Positions 1 through 8,634 are shown, counted from the first letter of the stretch. The stretch: DNA of 64,000 nucleotides from JAPPOI01 sp028818055 (GCA_965267405.1 OZ253954.1:1-64000); one strand, 5' to 3'. Notes: generated from the letters alone by a model not told the origin. Numbers and translations are program-made.

Positions 1-2
1 AC

Positions 3-281
3 CCACAGACTCTGCTGTCAAACCTCCGCCGACCCGGTCTTCTGGTTCGCGCTGCAAAACACGGGTTGCTGGACTACAAACGTGAAAGAACTCTGACGCG
101 AATTCTTGGGACAAGTCGAAAGCAGCCCAGCGAAGAAACCGTTGAGAGGCTTTTGGAGGTCGAAGCTGCAATGGAAGAAAACCGACGAAATGGCGACGCA
201 GCTTACTCAGCCGCCCGCCATGTCGAGTACTTGGTTGCCTTGCTGGCCGAAGTCAGACTTCTGGCTGCCCGGCTGGCTTAG
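3..281 (+). CDS. DUF6477 family protein, 5' end cut off by the window
   Basis: The frame is open from the first bases to a TAG at 279-281, so the true start lies outside the window; a TTG at 66 is only an internal in-frame codon. About 92 residues are visible. They are rich in Leu, Arg and Glu and contain LLSNLRRPGLLVRAAKHG and AAYSAARHVEYLVALLAE, the pattern I associate with DUF6477, a short helical family of Rhodobacterales. Its function is unknown. The stop codon overlaps the stop of the convergent MttB-like gene by four bases. The family call is from memory of the motif. Confidence 0.7.
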   Translation, partial: PQTLLSNLRRPGLLVRAAKHGLLDYKRERTLTRILGTSRKQPSEETVERLLEVEAAMEENRRNGDAAYSAARHVEYLVALLAEVRLLAARLA

Positions 282-1822
282 GTAAAGGCGTCGGGTTCAG
301 CCGCTTTCTTTTCAGCAACGTACGCATCCAGTGCTTCTCGTACTGACGGGTCCATGCTTGGCTGCTGATAATCATTCAGCATCTGTTTGACCTTTGCGTT
401 GGCCAACTGGACCGTATCGCGCTCGCCCTCTTCTGCCCATGTTTCAAACGGTTTGTAATCCAGGACATTGGTGCGCCAGAAAGCTGACTCGAAGTTCGCC
501 TGTGTGTGGGCACATCCGAGATAGTGTCCACCGGGGCCAACTTCGCGGATCGCGTCCATCGCCTGCCCGTTTTCAGAGATGTCCACGCCCTCAGCCAGTT
601 TGTGCAAAGTGCCAAGCTGATCAGCATCCATTACGAATTTCTCAAAGCTGGAAACCAATCCACCTTCCAACCAACCAGCGGCATGAAGCATGAAATTTAC
701 GCCTGAAAGCAAACCAACATTCAAACTATTGGCCGTTTCATAGGCCGCCTGCGCATCTGGCAATTTCGAGCCGCAGAACGAACCGGCCGAACGGTACGGT
801 AACCCAAGCCGGCGGGCCAACTGTCCCATTCCATAGGTGATCTGCGCGGCTTCTGGTGTTCCGAACGTCGGCGCGCCCGAATTCATGTCGATCGACGTCA
901 CAAAAGTACCGGCAATCACCGGTGAACCAGCCCGGATCAACTGGGAATACGCAACACCTGCCAAAACCTCGGCAACGACTTGCGTCAGTGTCCCCGCGAC
1001 CGAAACCGGAGACATGGCTCCGCCAACGATAAAGGGCGAGACGATAGACGCCTGGTTGTTCGCGGCAAACACTTCTAGTGCGCCCATCATCGTTGCATCG
1101 AACGTCAGTGGCGAGTTGATGTTAACGAGCGAAGTCATCACTGTGTTGTTGGCTACGAAGTCTTTGCCAAACAATATCTCGCACATTTCGACGCTGTGTT
1201 GCGCGCGAATGGGCTCCGTCACCGATCCCATGAAAGGCTTGTCGGATAGCGTCATGTGAGCGTGAAGCATATCCAGGTGACGTTTGTTAACCGCCACGTC
1301 AGTCGGCTCACACACCGTTCCGCCCGAGTGGTGCAACCACTTCGACATGTAGCCAAGCTTCACGAAATTGCGGAAATCTTCGATAGTCGCATAGCGACGC
1401 CCGCCTTCCAGATCACGTACAAACGGTGGTCCATAGACCGGGGCAAGAACCAAGTTCTTGCCGCCAATTTCTACCGAACGGTCCGGGTTTCTTGCATGCT
1501 GGGTGTAGGATGAGGGCGCAGTCGAAATCAGTTTTCGCGCCAGACCTTTTGGTAGTCGGACACGCTCTCCATCGATATCGGCGCCGGCGTCACGCCAACG
1601 GTCCAATGCAGCGGGATTATCGACGAAATTGACGCCGATCTCTTCAAGAACGGTTTCCGCATTCGCCTCGATAATCTCAAGCGCTTCATCGTTCAGAATC
1701 TCAAGGTTCGGAACCTTGCGCTCGATGAACTTGGCCGCTTCGATTTTGACGGCAGTCCGCTCGGCCCGACGAGCGGCTCCTCCGCCTCCACGGCCCCTGC
1801 GTTTAACACGACCCTCTGACAT
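278..1822 (-). CDS. Trimethylamine methyltransferase family (MttB-like) protein, non-pyrrolysine
   Basis: 514 residues over an uninterrupted frame, close to full MttB length, with no in-frame amber codon, so this is the non-pyrrolysine branch. Characterised members of that branch (MtgB-type) demethylate quaternary amines such as glycine betaine onto a corrinoid protein; the substrate here cannot be read from sequence. The N-terminus is short and basic (RVKRRGRGGGGAARRAER), followed by a TIM-barrel-type body. ATG at 1822 is preceded on the minus strand by AGGTG. No corrinoid protein, reductive activator or transporter is adjacent, so any corrinoid partner must be elsewhere. It is divergent from guaA, with a palindrome at 1859-1870 between them. 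Family confident, substrate unknown. Confidence 0.85.
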   Translation of the reverse strand: MSEGRVKRRGRGGGGAARRAERTAVKIEAAKFIERKVPNLEILNDEALEIIEANAETVLEEIGVNFVDNPAALDRWRDAGADIDGERVRLPKGLARKLISTAPSSYTQHARNPDRSVEIGGKNLVLAPVYGPPFVRDLEGGRRYATIEDFRNFVKLGYMSKWLHHSGGTVCEPTDVAVNKRHLDMLHAHMTLSDKPFMGSVTEPIRAQHSVEMCEILFGKDFVANNTVMTSLVNINSPLTFDATMMGALEVFAANNQASIVSPFIVGGAMSPVSVAGTLTQVVAEVLAGVAYSQLIRAGSPVIAGTFVTSIDMNSGAPTFGTPEAAQITYGMGQLARRLGLPYRSAGSFCGSKLPDAQAAYETANSLNVGLLSGVNFMLHAAGWLEGGLVSSFEKFVMDADQLGTLHKLAEGVDISENGQAMDAIREVGPGGHYLGCAHTQANFESAFWRTNVLDYKPFETWAEEGERDTVQLANAKVKQMLNDYQQPSMDPSVREALDAYVAEKKAAEPDAFT

Positions 1823-1858
1823 GCTGCACCTAGTGATTTGATGATATTTGGCCCTTCT

Positions 1859-1870
1859 TAGACTAGTCTA
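1859..1870. promoter_or_regulatory. 12-bp perfect palindrome between mttB-like gene and guaA
   Basis: TAGACTAGTCTA is a perfect palindrome, 37 bp upstream of the MttB-like ATG and about 90 bp upstream of guaA. A TTGACC (a possible -35) follows at about 1874 on the plus strand. It could be an operator for either gene. No family of regulator is identifiable from it. Confidence 0.3.
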
Positions 1871-1962
1871 GAATTGACCTTCGGCGAATTGCGCACAAGT
1901 GCACTGCGAAAACGACATCGGAAGCGCTTGCGCCCGCCTCATATCCTGCCTAATCACCACAC

Positions 1963-3525
1963 ATGTCCAGCGCACCTCACGACCGCCTTCTCATCATCGA
2001 TTTCGGCTCTCAGGTTACGCAGTTGATTGCACGTCGGCTGCGGGAATTGAGCGTCTATTGCGAAATTCATCCCTACCAAAGCGTCACAGACACCTTCATC
2101 GAAGACTTTGCGCCCAAGGCCATCATCTTTTCAGGCGGCCCGTGCAGTGTCATAGACGAAGGCTCGCCGCGCCCGCCGGCAAATGTGTATGACTTGGGAA
2201 TTCCCATACTTGGCATTTGCTACGGCCAACAGGTGATGATGCAGATGCTGGGCGGTCGGGTCGAGCGTGGCCACGGCACCGCCGAGTTTGGGCGCGCGTA
2301 TGTAACGCCCGGCGATACATCCTTGGATGTTCTGGACGGCTGGTTTGGCGAAGGTGATGAACAAGTCTGGATGAGCCACGGCGACCATGTCGCTGATATT
2401 GCTCCAGGTTTTCAGGTCTATGGCACGTCGCCAAACGCGCCATATGCGATCACCGCAGACACCGAGCGTAACTTCTATGCGGTACAGTTCCATCCTGAAG
2501 TCCATCACACTCCAAAAGGCGCAAAACTCTATGAGAACTTCGTCCGGCTGGCTGGTTTCAGCGGCGACTGGACGATGGCCTCTTACCGCGAAGAAGCCGT
2601 ACAAAGGATCAAAGAACAGGTCGGCGACGCGAAGGTAATTTGTGCCTTGTCCGGCGGAGTTGACTCGTCGGTTGCGGCAGCGCTGATCCACGAAGCGATC
2701 GGCGAGCAGTTGACATGCGTATTCGTTGATCACGGCCTTCTGCGTCTGAACGAGGCGGACGAAGTGGTGACCATGTTCCGCGATCACATGAACCTGTCGG
2801 TGATCCACGCCGAGGAGCAAGAGCTTTTCCTCGGCGAACTCGACGGAGTCAGCGATCCCGAAACCAAGCGCAAGATCATCGGCAAGCTTTTCATCGATGT
2901 TTTCCAGAAATACGCCGATCAGATCGAAGGGGCGGCATTCCTTGCTCAGGGCACGCTTTATCCGGATGTCATTGAATCGGTCAGCTTCTCCGGCGGCCCT
3001 TCGGTGACGATCAAGTCGCACCACAATGTGGGTGGCTTGCCAGAGAAAATGGGCTTGAAGCTGGTCGAACCTTTGCGCGAGCTGTTCAAAGACGAAGTCC
3101 GGGCGCTTGGTCGTGAACTTGGTCTTCCAGCACATTTCATCGGTCGTCACCCTTTCCCGGGCCCTGGGCTGGCAATTCGTTGCCCTGGAGAAATCACTCG
3201 GGAGAAGCTCGATATTCTCCGCAAAGCCGACGCTGTCTACATCGATCAAATCCGCAAGCACGGGTTGTATGATGAAATCTGGCAGGCTTTTGCTGCAATC
3301 CTGCCGGTGCGCACCGTCGGTGTGATGGGTGACGGTCGAACCTATGACTATTCGTGCGCGCTTCGCGCTGTGACTTCGGTCGACGGCATGACCGCAGACT
3401 ATTACCCATTCAGCCACGAATTCTTGGGTGAGACGGCAACGCGGATCATCAACGAGGTTCAAGGTATAAACCGCGTCTTTTACGACGTCACATCGAAGCC
3501 ACCCGGCACCATCGAGATGGAGTGA
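1963..3525 (+). CDS. guaA: GMP synthase (glutamine-hydrolysing)
   Basis: Converts XMP to GMP with glutamine and ATP, the last step of guanine nucleotide synthesis; cytoplasmic. 520 residues, normal length. The N-terminal class I glutamine amidotransferase domain carries the nucleophile Cys86 in GICYGQQ, with His177 and Glu179 in QFHPEV. The ATP-pyrophosphatase domain has the P-loop SGGVDSS at 230-236. The C-terminal dimerisation domain ends in KPPGTIEME. The ATG has no recognisable Shine-Dalgarno upstream, so initiation may be unusual, but the N-terminus matches the family. The stop TGA overlaps the ATG of the following transporter (TGATG), which suggests translational coupling. Confidence 0.98.
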   Translation: MSSAPHDRLLIIDFGSQVTQLIARRLRELSVYCEIHPYQSVTDTFIEDFAPKAIIFSGGPCSVIDEGSPRPPANVYDLGIPILGICYGQQVMMQMLGGRVERGHGTAEFGRAYVTPGDTSLDVLDGWFGEGDEQVWMSHGDHVADIAPGFQVYGTSPNAPYAITADTERNFYAVQFHPEVHHTPKGAKLYENFVRLAGFSGDWTMASYREEAVQRIKEQVGDAKVICALSGGVDSSVAAALIHEAIGEQLTCVFVDHGLLRLNEADEVVTMFRDHMNLSVIHAEEQELFLGELDGVSDPETKRKIIGKLFIDVFQKYADQIEGAAFLAQGTLYPDVIESVSFSGGPSVTIKSHHNVGGLPEKMGLKLVEPLRELFKDEVRALGRELGLPAHFIGRHPFPGPGLAIRCPGEITREKLDILRKADAVYIDQIRKHGLYDEIWQAFAAILPVRTVGVMGDGRTYDYSCALRAVTSVDGMTADYYPFSHEFLGETATRIINEVQGINRVFYDVTSKPPGTIEME

Positions 3526-4394
3526 TGGAAACTTCGCGCCCAGTTGCCGCCGCACTATGGATGGTGGGCGCTATTTTTGCCTTTTCTTCGATGGCGATCG
3601 CCGGCCGCGCGGTGTCCCCTGAACTCGATACCTTTGAGTTGATGATGTACCGCTCGTTCATCGGGCTGGCGATCATTCTGATCATTGGCGTTACCACAGG
3701 AAAAATTCGCGAAGTTCGCACAGACCGGCTTGGTCTGCATTTCCTGCGAAACCTCAGCCATTTCACAGGGCAGAATCTTTGGTTTTACTCACTGTCCTTG
3801 ATCCCGTTGGCACAACTTTTCGCGCTTGAGTTCACCTCACCCATCTGGGTGATGATCCTGGCGGCCGTGTTTCTTGGGGAGAAACTGACCCGTCCTCGTC
3901 TGATCGCATTGGCACTTGGATTTATCGGCGCCTTGATCGTCGCCCAGCCCGGAAGCGGCGGTAACCCACTTGGTCTTGCAATGGCCGCTATGTCGGCAAT
4001 CGGCTTTGCGGGTTCCATCGTTTGTACAAAGTACCTGACCCGCAGCGAAACGATCCTTGGCATTTTGTTTTGGCTAACTGCGATGCAGGCTGTCATGGGC
4101 ATAATTGCCACTGGTTGGGATGGCGACGTTGTCTGGCCGTCCGCAGCCGCATGGCCATGGGTCGCTCTGGTCGGGTTGGCCGGGCTTATTGCGCACACCT
4201 GCCTGACCAACGCCCTAAGGGTCGCCCCGGCCAGCATCGTAACCCCGATGGATTTTCTCAGATTGCCAGCAATTGCCGTTATTGGGGCCATATTCTACGG
4301 CGAACCGATCAGCGTTGCGGTATTGATCGGCGCGTTGCTGATATTCGGCGGGAACTACTTCAACATCCTCACAGAGGCCCGAAACCGATCGTGA
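3525..4394 (+). CDS. EamA/DMT superfamily transporter
   Basis: An integral inner-membrane protein of about 289 residues with the ten hydrophobic helices of two EamA repeats (DMT superfamily, RhaT/YdcZ-like exporters). Substrate unknown; relatives export amino acids or other metabolites. ATG at 3525 shares its A with the guaA stop (TGATG); a GTG at 3522 is also in frame but would add only one residue. The overlap implies co-transcription with guaA. The sequence after the stop has no clear terminator before the porin promoter. Confidence 0.85.
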   Translation: METSRPVAAALWMVGAIFAFSSMAIAGRAVSPELDTFELMMYRSFIGLAIILIIGVTTGKIREVRTDRLGLHFLRNLSHFTGQNLWFYSLSLIPLAQLFALEFTSPIWVMILAAVFLGEKLTRPRLIALALGFIGALIVAQPGSGGNPLGLAMAAMSAIGFAGSIVCTKYLTRSETILGILFWLTAMQAVMGIIATGWDGDVVWPSAAAWPWVALVGLAGLIAHTCLTNALRVAPASIVTPMDFLRLPAIAVIGAIFYGEPISVAVLIGALLIFGGNYFNILTEARNRS

Positions 4395-4427
4395 CGGTTT
4401 TGTGACGCTGCGACACAACCCTAATCA

Positions 4428-4472
4428 TTACGCTGCGTAAAGAATTGACCCATAACACCCGAACTTTCTAAT
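4428..4472 (+). promoter_or_regulatory. Likely promoter with upstream inverted repeat for the FadL-like porin gene
   Basis: TTGACC (4445-4450) and TCTAAT (4467-4472), spaced 16 bp, resemble a sigma70 promoter 40 bp upstream of the porin ATG. Immediately before the -35 is the perfect inverted repeat TTACGC-T-GCGTAA (4428-4440), which could bind a regulator. The assignment is by eye; no transcription start is known. Confidence 0.45.
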
Positions 4473-4511
4473 TGCGCGCGGAGGAACGCTTTAAGTGGGG
4501 AGACTTAAGCA

Positions 4512-5552
4512 ATGAAAAAAACTCTTATGACGGCTTCGGCTTTGGCCATTGGAGCGTCGGTCGCAAATGCGGGCGGGATTGACCGTTCGGGACAGTATAT
4601 TGGCCAGATTTTTAACGATACCGGTGAAAGCGGAACGTCGATTTCGTTGTCGTTCGGTTCGATTATGCCAGAGGCAAATCGCGTAGGCGGCGGTGAGACT
4701 AACCCGCTGCAAGACTACAACAGCGTTGGTTTCGTTCTGAACCAGAAGATCAACGATAAAGTGACCTTGTCGCTTCTCGTCGACGAGCCTTTTGGAGCTG
4801 ACGTTCGCTATGTTGACAGCACGTTTGCTGGCGGCTTTGCGACAATCTCGACAACTGGTGTAACGGCACTTGCGCGTTATCAAGTGAACGAGAATGTGAG
4901 CGTTTATGGTGGCCCTCGTGCTATGACCGGTGAAGGCGAGATCGCGTCGTCACCCGGACTTTTGCAAGCCTCAAGTGACTATGACTTCGGTTATGTCGTT
5001 GGCGCAGCCTACGAGAAGCCCGAGATCGCGTTGCGCGTCGCACTGACCTACTCCAGTGAGATTGCCAACACTTACTCAGGCACTGAGAACTTTGCGCCTA
5101 TCGCTGACTTCGACGTTGATTTCCCTGAAAGCTACAACCTGGAATTCCAGACTGGCGTTGCTGAAGATACACTGCTCTTCGGCTCGGTTCGTTACGTGGC
5201 TTGGGACGGCTTCAACCTGACCGCAAACGGCAACGTTTATGCCAGCTTCTCTGGTAACACGATCACGTATTCGCTGGGCGTTGGCCGCCGCTTCAATGAG
5301 AAGCTGTCGGGCGCAATCACTCTGGGTTACGAGAAACAAGGCGGAGAAACCACTACTCCCCTGGCTCCGACCACAGGACGCAAAAGCATTGGCGTTGGTG
5401 CGACCTATGCGATCAGTGACACGGTCTCGGTTACCGGCGGCATCACTTATGCCGAACTTGGCGATCAAACATTGGCTGGCACCGGTGGAACAATCGGCTG
5501 GGCCGACAACGGCCTCGTGGCTGGTGGTGTTCGCTTGAACATCAAGTTCTAA
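4512..5552 (+). CDS. Outer-membrane transport protein, OmpP1/FadL/TodX family
   Basis: 346 residues with a Sec signal peptide (MKKTLMTASALAIGASVANA, cleavage after ANA), then alternating beta-strand sequence ending in Phe (RLNIKF), typical of an outer-membrane barrel. Mature N-terminus GGIDRSGQ and repeated aromatic strands fit the FadL/OmpP1 family, which takes up long-chain fatty acids and other hydrophobic compounds. ATG is preceded by GGGGAGA. The gene stands alone between a promoter-like element (4428-4472) and a strong terminator (5574-5605). Shorter than E. coli FadL (about 420-450 residues), so the hatch or some loops are reduced. Substrate not determinable. Confidence 0.85.
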   Translation: MKKTLMTASALAIGASVANAGGIDRSGQYIGQIFNDTGESGTSISLSFGSIMPEANRVGGGETNPLQDYNSVGFVLNQKINDKVTLSLLVDEPFGADVRYVDSTFAGGFATISTTGVTALARYQVNENVSVYGGPRAMTGEGEIASSPGLLQASSDYDFGYVVGAAYEKPEIALRVALTYSSEIANTYSGTENFAPIADFDVDFPESYNLEFQTGVAEDTLLFGSVRYVAWDGFNLTANGNVYASFSGNTITYSLGVGRRFNEKLSGAITLGYEKQGGETTTPLAPTTGRKSIGVGATYAISDTVSVTGGITYAELGDQTLAGTGGTIGWADNGLVAGGVRLNIKF

Positions 5553-5573
5553 ACGAATTTCACTCCATCCCTG

Positions 5574-5605
5574 AAACCCCGCCATTTCGGCGGGGTTTTT
5601 CTTTT
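5574..5605 (+). terminator. Rho-independent terminator after the porin gene
   Basis: A ten-base stem (AAACCCCGCC at 5574-5583 pairing with GGCGGGGTTT at 5589-5598), a five-base loop and a T-rich tail (TTTTTCTTTT) starting 22 bases after the stop codon. The strongest intrinsic terminator in the window. Confidence 0.92.
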
Positions 5606-5703
5606 GCGCGCCCGCCACGTCTTTTGAAAACCGGGGCAAGCCGGATTGACGGCTCGTCGCCTGCGCCCTACCACGCTTGAACCGGGCGGAGATGAGGACG
5701 GCG

Positions 5704-6567
5704 ATGCTGTACAGAAGCGCAGATGATTGGCGCAATGCCACCGAGAAGCGGATCATGCTTTTCGGAATGTCCGGTCTTGGGAAAACCTATATCTCGAACC
5801 TGCTAAGGGCGTCGGGATCGTGGTTCCATTACTCCGTCGACTACCGGATTGGCACCCGCTACATGGGCGAACACATTGCCGATAACTTCAAGCGTGAGGC
5901 CATGAAGGTACCGCTATTGCGGGAGCTGCTTTTGTCAGATTCTGTCGCGATACAATCGAACATTACGTTCGAAAACCTGACTCCCTTGTCGACCTACCTT
6001 GGTAAACCCGGCGATCCCGAAAAAGGCGGATTGCCATTCAAGGAATACGTGCGCCGACAGGAATTGCACCGCGCCGCCGAAGTTTCGGCGATGCATGACA
6101 CCGCGCTATTCGCCGACAGAGCACGCGATCTTTATGGATACACGAACTTCATCTGCGATAGTTCAGGGTCGATTTGTGAAGTCGTTGACCCGACCGATCC
6201 AAAAGATCCCGTGATGTCACGGCTGGCTGATACCCTCTTGCCGATCTGGATCGAAGGGTCAGACGCGCACACCGAAGAGTTGGTTAAGCGCTTCGATCGC
6301 GCGCCGAAGCCGATGTGTTATAACGCAGAATTTCTCTCGAATGCCTGGGCAGATTATCTGGCCGAAACTGGCACGAGCGAAGAGAAAGTTGACCCCGACG
6401 AGTTCGTCAGATGGACCTATGCAAGGGCGCTGGCGCACCGTCAGCCACGATATAAGGCCATGGCCGATCAGTGGGGTATCACCGTGTGTGCGGATGCCAT
6501 CGCGAAGGTACGCGGCGAAGACGACATGATTGAACTTGTAGCCGCCACCCTTGAGGCGCGCGGTTAA
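5704..6567 (+). CDS. P-loop NTPase/kinase-like protein of unknown function, upstream of metA
   Basis: About 287 residues. A Walker A motif lies near the N-terminus (FGMSGLGKT), and a hydrophobic strand followed by acidic residues (FICDSSGSICEV) may be the Walker B region. I know this only as a conserved 'ATPase' of Rhodobacterales with no assigned substrate; the fold suggests a kinase-like protein rather than AAA+. I chose ATG 5704 because GAGGA sits five bases upstream; in-frame ATG 5692 and TTG 5677 are alternatives. It ends 36 bp before metA on the same strand, so the two are probably co-transcribed, which hints at a link to methionine supply. No direct evidence for that role. Confidence 0.75.
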   Translation: MLYRSADDWRNATEKRIMLFGMSGLGKTYISNLLRASGSWFHYSVDYRIGTRYMGEHIADNFKREAMKVPLLRELLLSDSVAIQSNITFENLTPLSTYLGKPGDPEKGGLPFKEYVRRQELHRAAEVSAMHDTALFADRARDLYGYTNFICDSSGSICEVVDPTDPKDPVMSRLADTLLPIWIEGSDAHTEELVKRFDRAPKPMCYNAEFLSNAWADYLAETGTSEEKVDPDEFVRWTYARALAHRQPRYKAMADQWGITVCADAIAKVRGEDDMIELVAATLEARG

Positions 6568-6603
6568 CACACCTATCTCCGGCACCCAGACAAAGGAAAA
6601 GAC

Positions 6604-7542
6604 ATGCCGATCAAGCTGCCCTCATCCCTACCCGCCTTCGACGTGCTAACGCGCGAAGGTGTGATGGTGATGCCCGAGGATGCGGCTGCCCAGCAGGACA
6701 TACGTCCGCTGAAGATCGGTTTGCTGAACCTGATGCCGAAAAAGATTCAAACTGAAAACCAGTTTGCCCGTCTGGTGGGTGCAACGCCGTTGCAGATCGA
6801 GTTCCATCTGCTTCGTATGTCTGAACATCAAACAAAGAACACCGCCGCCGAGCATATGGCCGAGTTTTATCGCCCGTTTCAGGACGTCAAGAACGAGAAG
6901 TTTGACGGCCTGATCATAACCGGCGCGCCAATCGAACATCTTCCGTTCGAAGAAGTGACGTACTGGGATGAACTGACCGAGGTCATGGATTGGACCCAGA
7001 CCAACGTACATTCCACGTTTGGCGTGTGCTGGGGCGGCATGGCCATGATCAACCATTTCCATGGCGTCAAGAAACATATGCTGGACGCGAAGGCCTTCGG
7101 ATGCTTCCGCCACAATAACCTGTCACCGAACAGCCCGTATTTGCGCGGGTTTTCAGACGATTGTGTAATCCCCGTCAGCCGATGGACCGAAATGAAGTCC
7201 GACGAAATCGCCGCCGCCCGGGGACTTAAAACCCTTCTGGGTTCAGATGAGGTTGGGCCGTGTCTTGTAGAGGATGCTGACCACCGCGCGCTCTACATTT
7301 TCAATCACTTCGAATACGACAGTGGCACTTTGAAGGAAGAATACGATCGGGACATTTCGAACGGTACACCGATCAACGTTCCGATGAATTATTACCCGGA
7401 CGACGATCCGGGCAACGACCCTCAGAACCGCTGGCGGAGTCACGCGCATTTGCTCTATGGCAATTGGGTGTCCGAGATATACCTGACGACCCCTTACGAC
7501 ATGGACCAAATCGGCCAGACCGTGACGGACCTTAGAAAGTGA
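6604..7542 (+). CDS. metA: Homoserine O-acyltransferase MetA, predicted acetyl-CoA specific
   Basis: 312 residues, the usual length. MetA acylates homoserine at the start of methionine synthesis. The catalytic Cys142 (GVCWGG) and the His235/Glu237 pair (NHFEYD) are all at the family positions. Residue 111, which sets the acyl donor, is Glu (GAPIEHLPFEEV): in this family Glu111 goes with acetyl-CoA and Gly111 with succinyl-CoA, so this enzyme should be a homoserine O-acetyltransferase despite the traditional name. AAAGGAAAA precedes the ATG. It follows the P-loop gene after 36 bp; I see no SAM-II riboswitch in that gap, though such elements precede metA in other alphaproteobacteria. Confidence 0.95.
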   Translation: MPIKLPSSLPAFDVLTREGVMVMPEDAAAQQDIRPLKIGLLNLMPKKIQTENQFARLVGATPLQIEFHLLRMSEHQTKNTAAEHMAEFYRPFQDVKNEKFDGLIITGAPIEHLPFEEVTYWDELTEVMDWTQTNVHSTFGVCWGGMAMINHFHGVKKHMLDAKAFGCFRHNNLSPNSPYLRGFSDDCVIPVSRWTEMKSDEIAAARGLKTLLGSDEVGPCLVEDADHRALYIFNHFEYDSGTLKEEYDRDISNGTPINVPMNYYPDDDPGNDPQNRWRSHAHLLYGNWVSEIYLTTPYDMDQIGQTVTDLRK

Positions 7543-7609
7543 CGCATGGCCGGCCAATGAGACGCAACGGCATCATTGGCATTTGTCGGGTTTGGGTTAC
7601 CTCTTTGGC

Positions 7610-8590
7610 ATGCGACGACCCGTGCTGACTTCATTCCTGATAGTTGCTGCCTCTGTGGTGGCGTTTGGTCTGTTCGTTGATCGGCGCGCCGATTTTCGAG
7701 CAGCGGCCATCGAAGCTGCTTTCCCTCCCGAAGGTCAGTTCGTCGATGTCGGCGGTTCCAACATCCACGTCATCGTCAAAGGGCAAGGTCCTGATCTTGT
7801 GCTGATCCACGGCGCCGGTGGAAACACCCGCGACTTGGATATTGCAATCGTGGATGAGCTGAGCTCCCGCTTTCGCGTTTTTCTGGTTGATCGGCCTGGC
7901 CATGGGTGGAGTGACCGACTGGGTCCCCAATTTGAGCGGCTTTTTGGAAATTCGGCAGAAAGCCCGATAGAACAGGCTCACGCCCTGGCCGATGCGGTAG
8001 AAGCCCTGGGAGCAACAGATCCGATCGTTGTCGGCCATTCATTCGGCGGCGCAGTCGCTATGGCATGGGCATTGGAACGGCAATCCGTGGCGACAGTCAC
8101 CATTGCAGGTGTGCTGCTGCCGTGGCCGGGCGACATAGACGCCAGCTATCGGTTGTTTGGATCACGGCTCGGAGGAGCGATTGTTGCACCTATCGCGGCG
8201 GCGTTCGTTCCGGAAAGCTATGTTCGCGGTGTGTTGGAAGGCGTGTTTCGGCCAAATCAGGGACCAAGTGATTACTACACGCGTGGCGGCGTACCTTTGG
8301 CCACGCGGCTCGAAACGATCCGGGCCAACAACCAACAAGTACGCGCGCTACGACCGTTTGTCGTCGACCAATCTGAGCGGTACGACGAGATCACGCATCC
8401 CATCGAAGTATTGCACGGCACCGAAGACAAGTCGGTGTTCCTGACGGTCCATGCCGAGCCGATCGCAGAGCGGCTTTCAAACGTGAATCTGACCGTTCTG
8501 GATGGAGTCGGACACTCACCCCATCATGTTGTACCAGAGCAAGTCATCGCAGCGATTGATCGCGCCGCGGAGCGTGCCGGATTGCGCTAA
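7610..8590 (+). CDS. Alpha/beta-fold hydrolase with N-terminal membrane anchor
   Basis: About 326 residues. An N-terminal hydrophobic segment (residues about 5-25, TSFLIVAASVVAFGLFV) is probably an uncleaved signal anchor, placing the enzyme at the periplasmic face. The body shows the fold's landmarks: oxyanion region LIHGAGG, nucleophile elbow GHSFGG, an acidic residue in LHGTEDK and the catalytic His in GVGHSPHH. Substrate unknown. ATG 7610 begins at the anchor; an in-frame TTG at 7583 would extend it by nine residues. Neither start has a strong ribosome-binding site. No clear operon partner; ppk2 starts 44 bp downstream. Confidence 0.85.
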   Translation: MRRPVLTSFLIVAASVVAFGLFVDRRADFRAAAIEAAFPPEGQFVDVGGSNIHVIVKGQGPDLVLIHGAGGNTRDLDIAIVDELSSRFRVFLVDRPGHGWSDRLGPQFERLFGNSAESPIEQAHALADAVEALGATDPIVVGHSFGGAVAMAWALERQSVATVTIAGVLLPWPGDIDASYRLFGSRLGGAIVAPIAAAFVPESYVRGVLEGVFRPNQGPSDYYTRGGVPLATRLETIRANNQQVRALRPFVVDQSERYDEITHPIEVLHGTEDKSVFLTVHAEPIAERLSNVNLTVLDGVGHSPHHVVPEQVIAAIDRAAERAGLR

Positions 8591-8634
8591 AGGTCCATCG
8601 CGCCTAGATAGTATTGAAAGTAAAGGCGCATAAC

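Noticed and set aside
278..1822. Pyrrolysine MttB
   Set aside because: The frame has no internal TAG and matches the non-pyrrolysine branch; no pylT/pylS nearby.
2131..3555. Long open frame (474 codons) on the minus strand across guaA
   Set aside because: It lies wholly antisense to a clear guaA, has no family features and the composition of a codon-bias shadow.
6568..6603. SAM-II riboswitch upstream of metA
   Set aside because: The 36-base gap is too short and I find no conserved pseudoknot core there or in the leader at 5606-5703.
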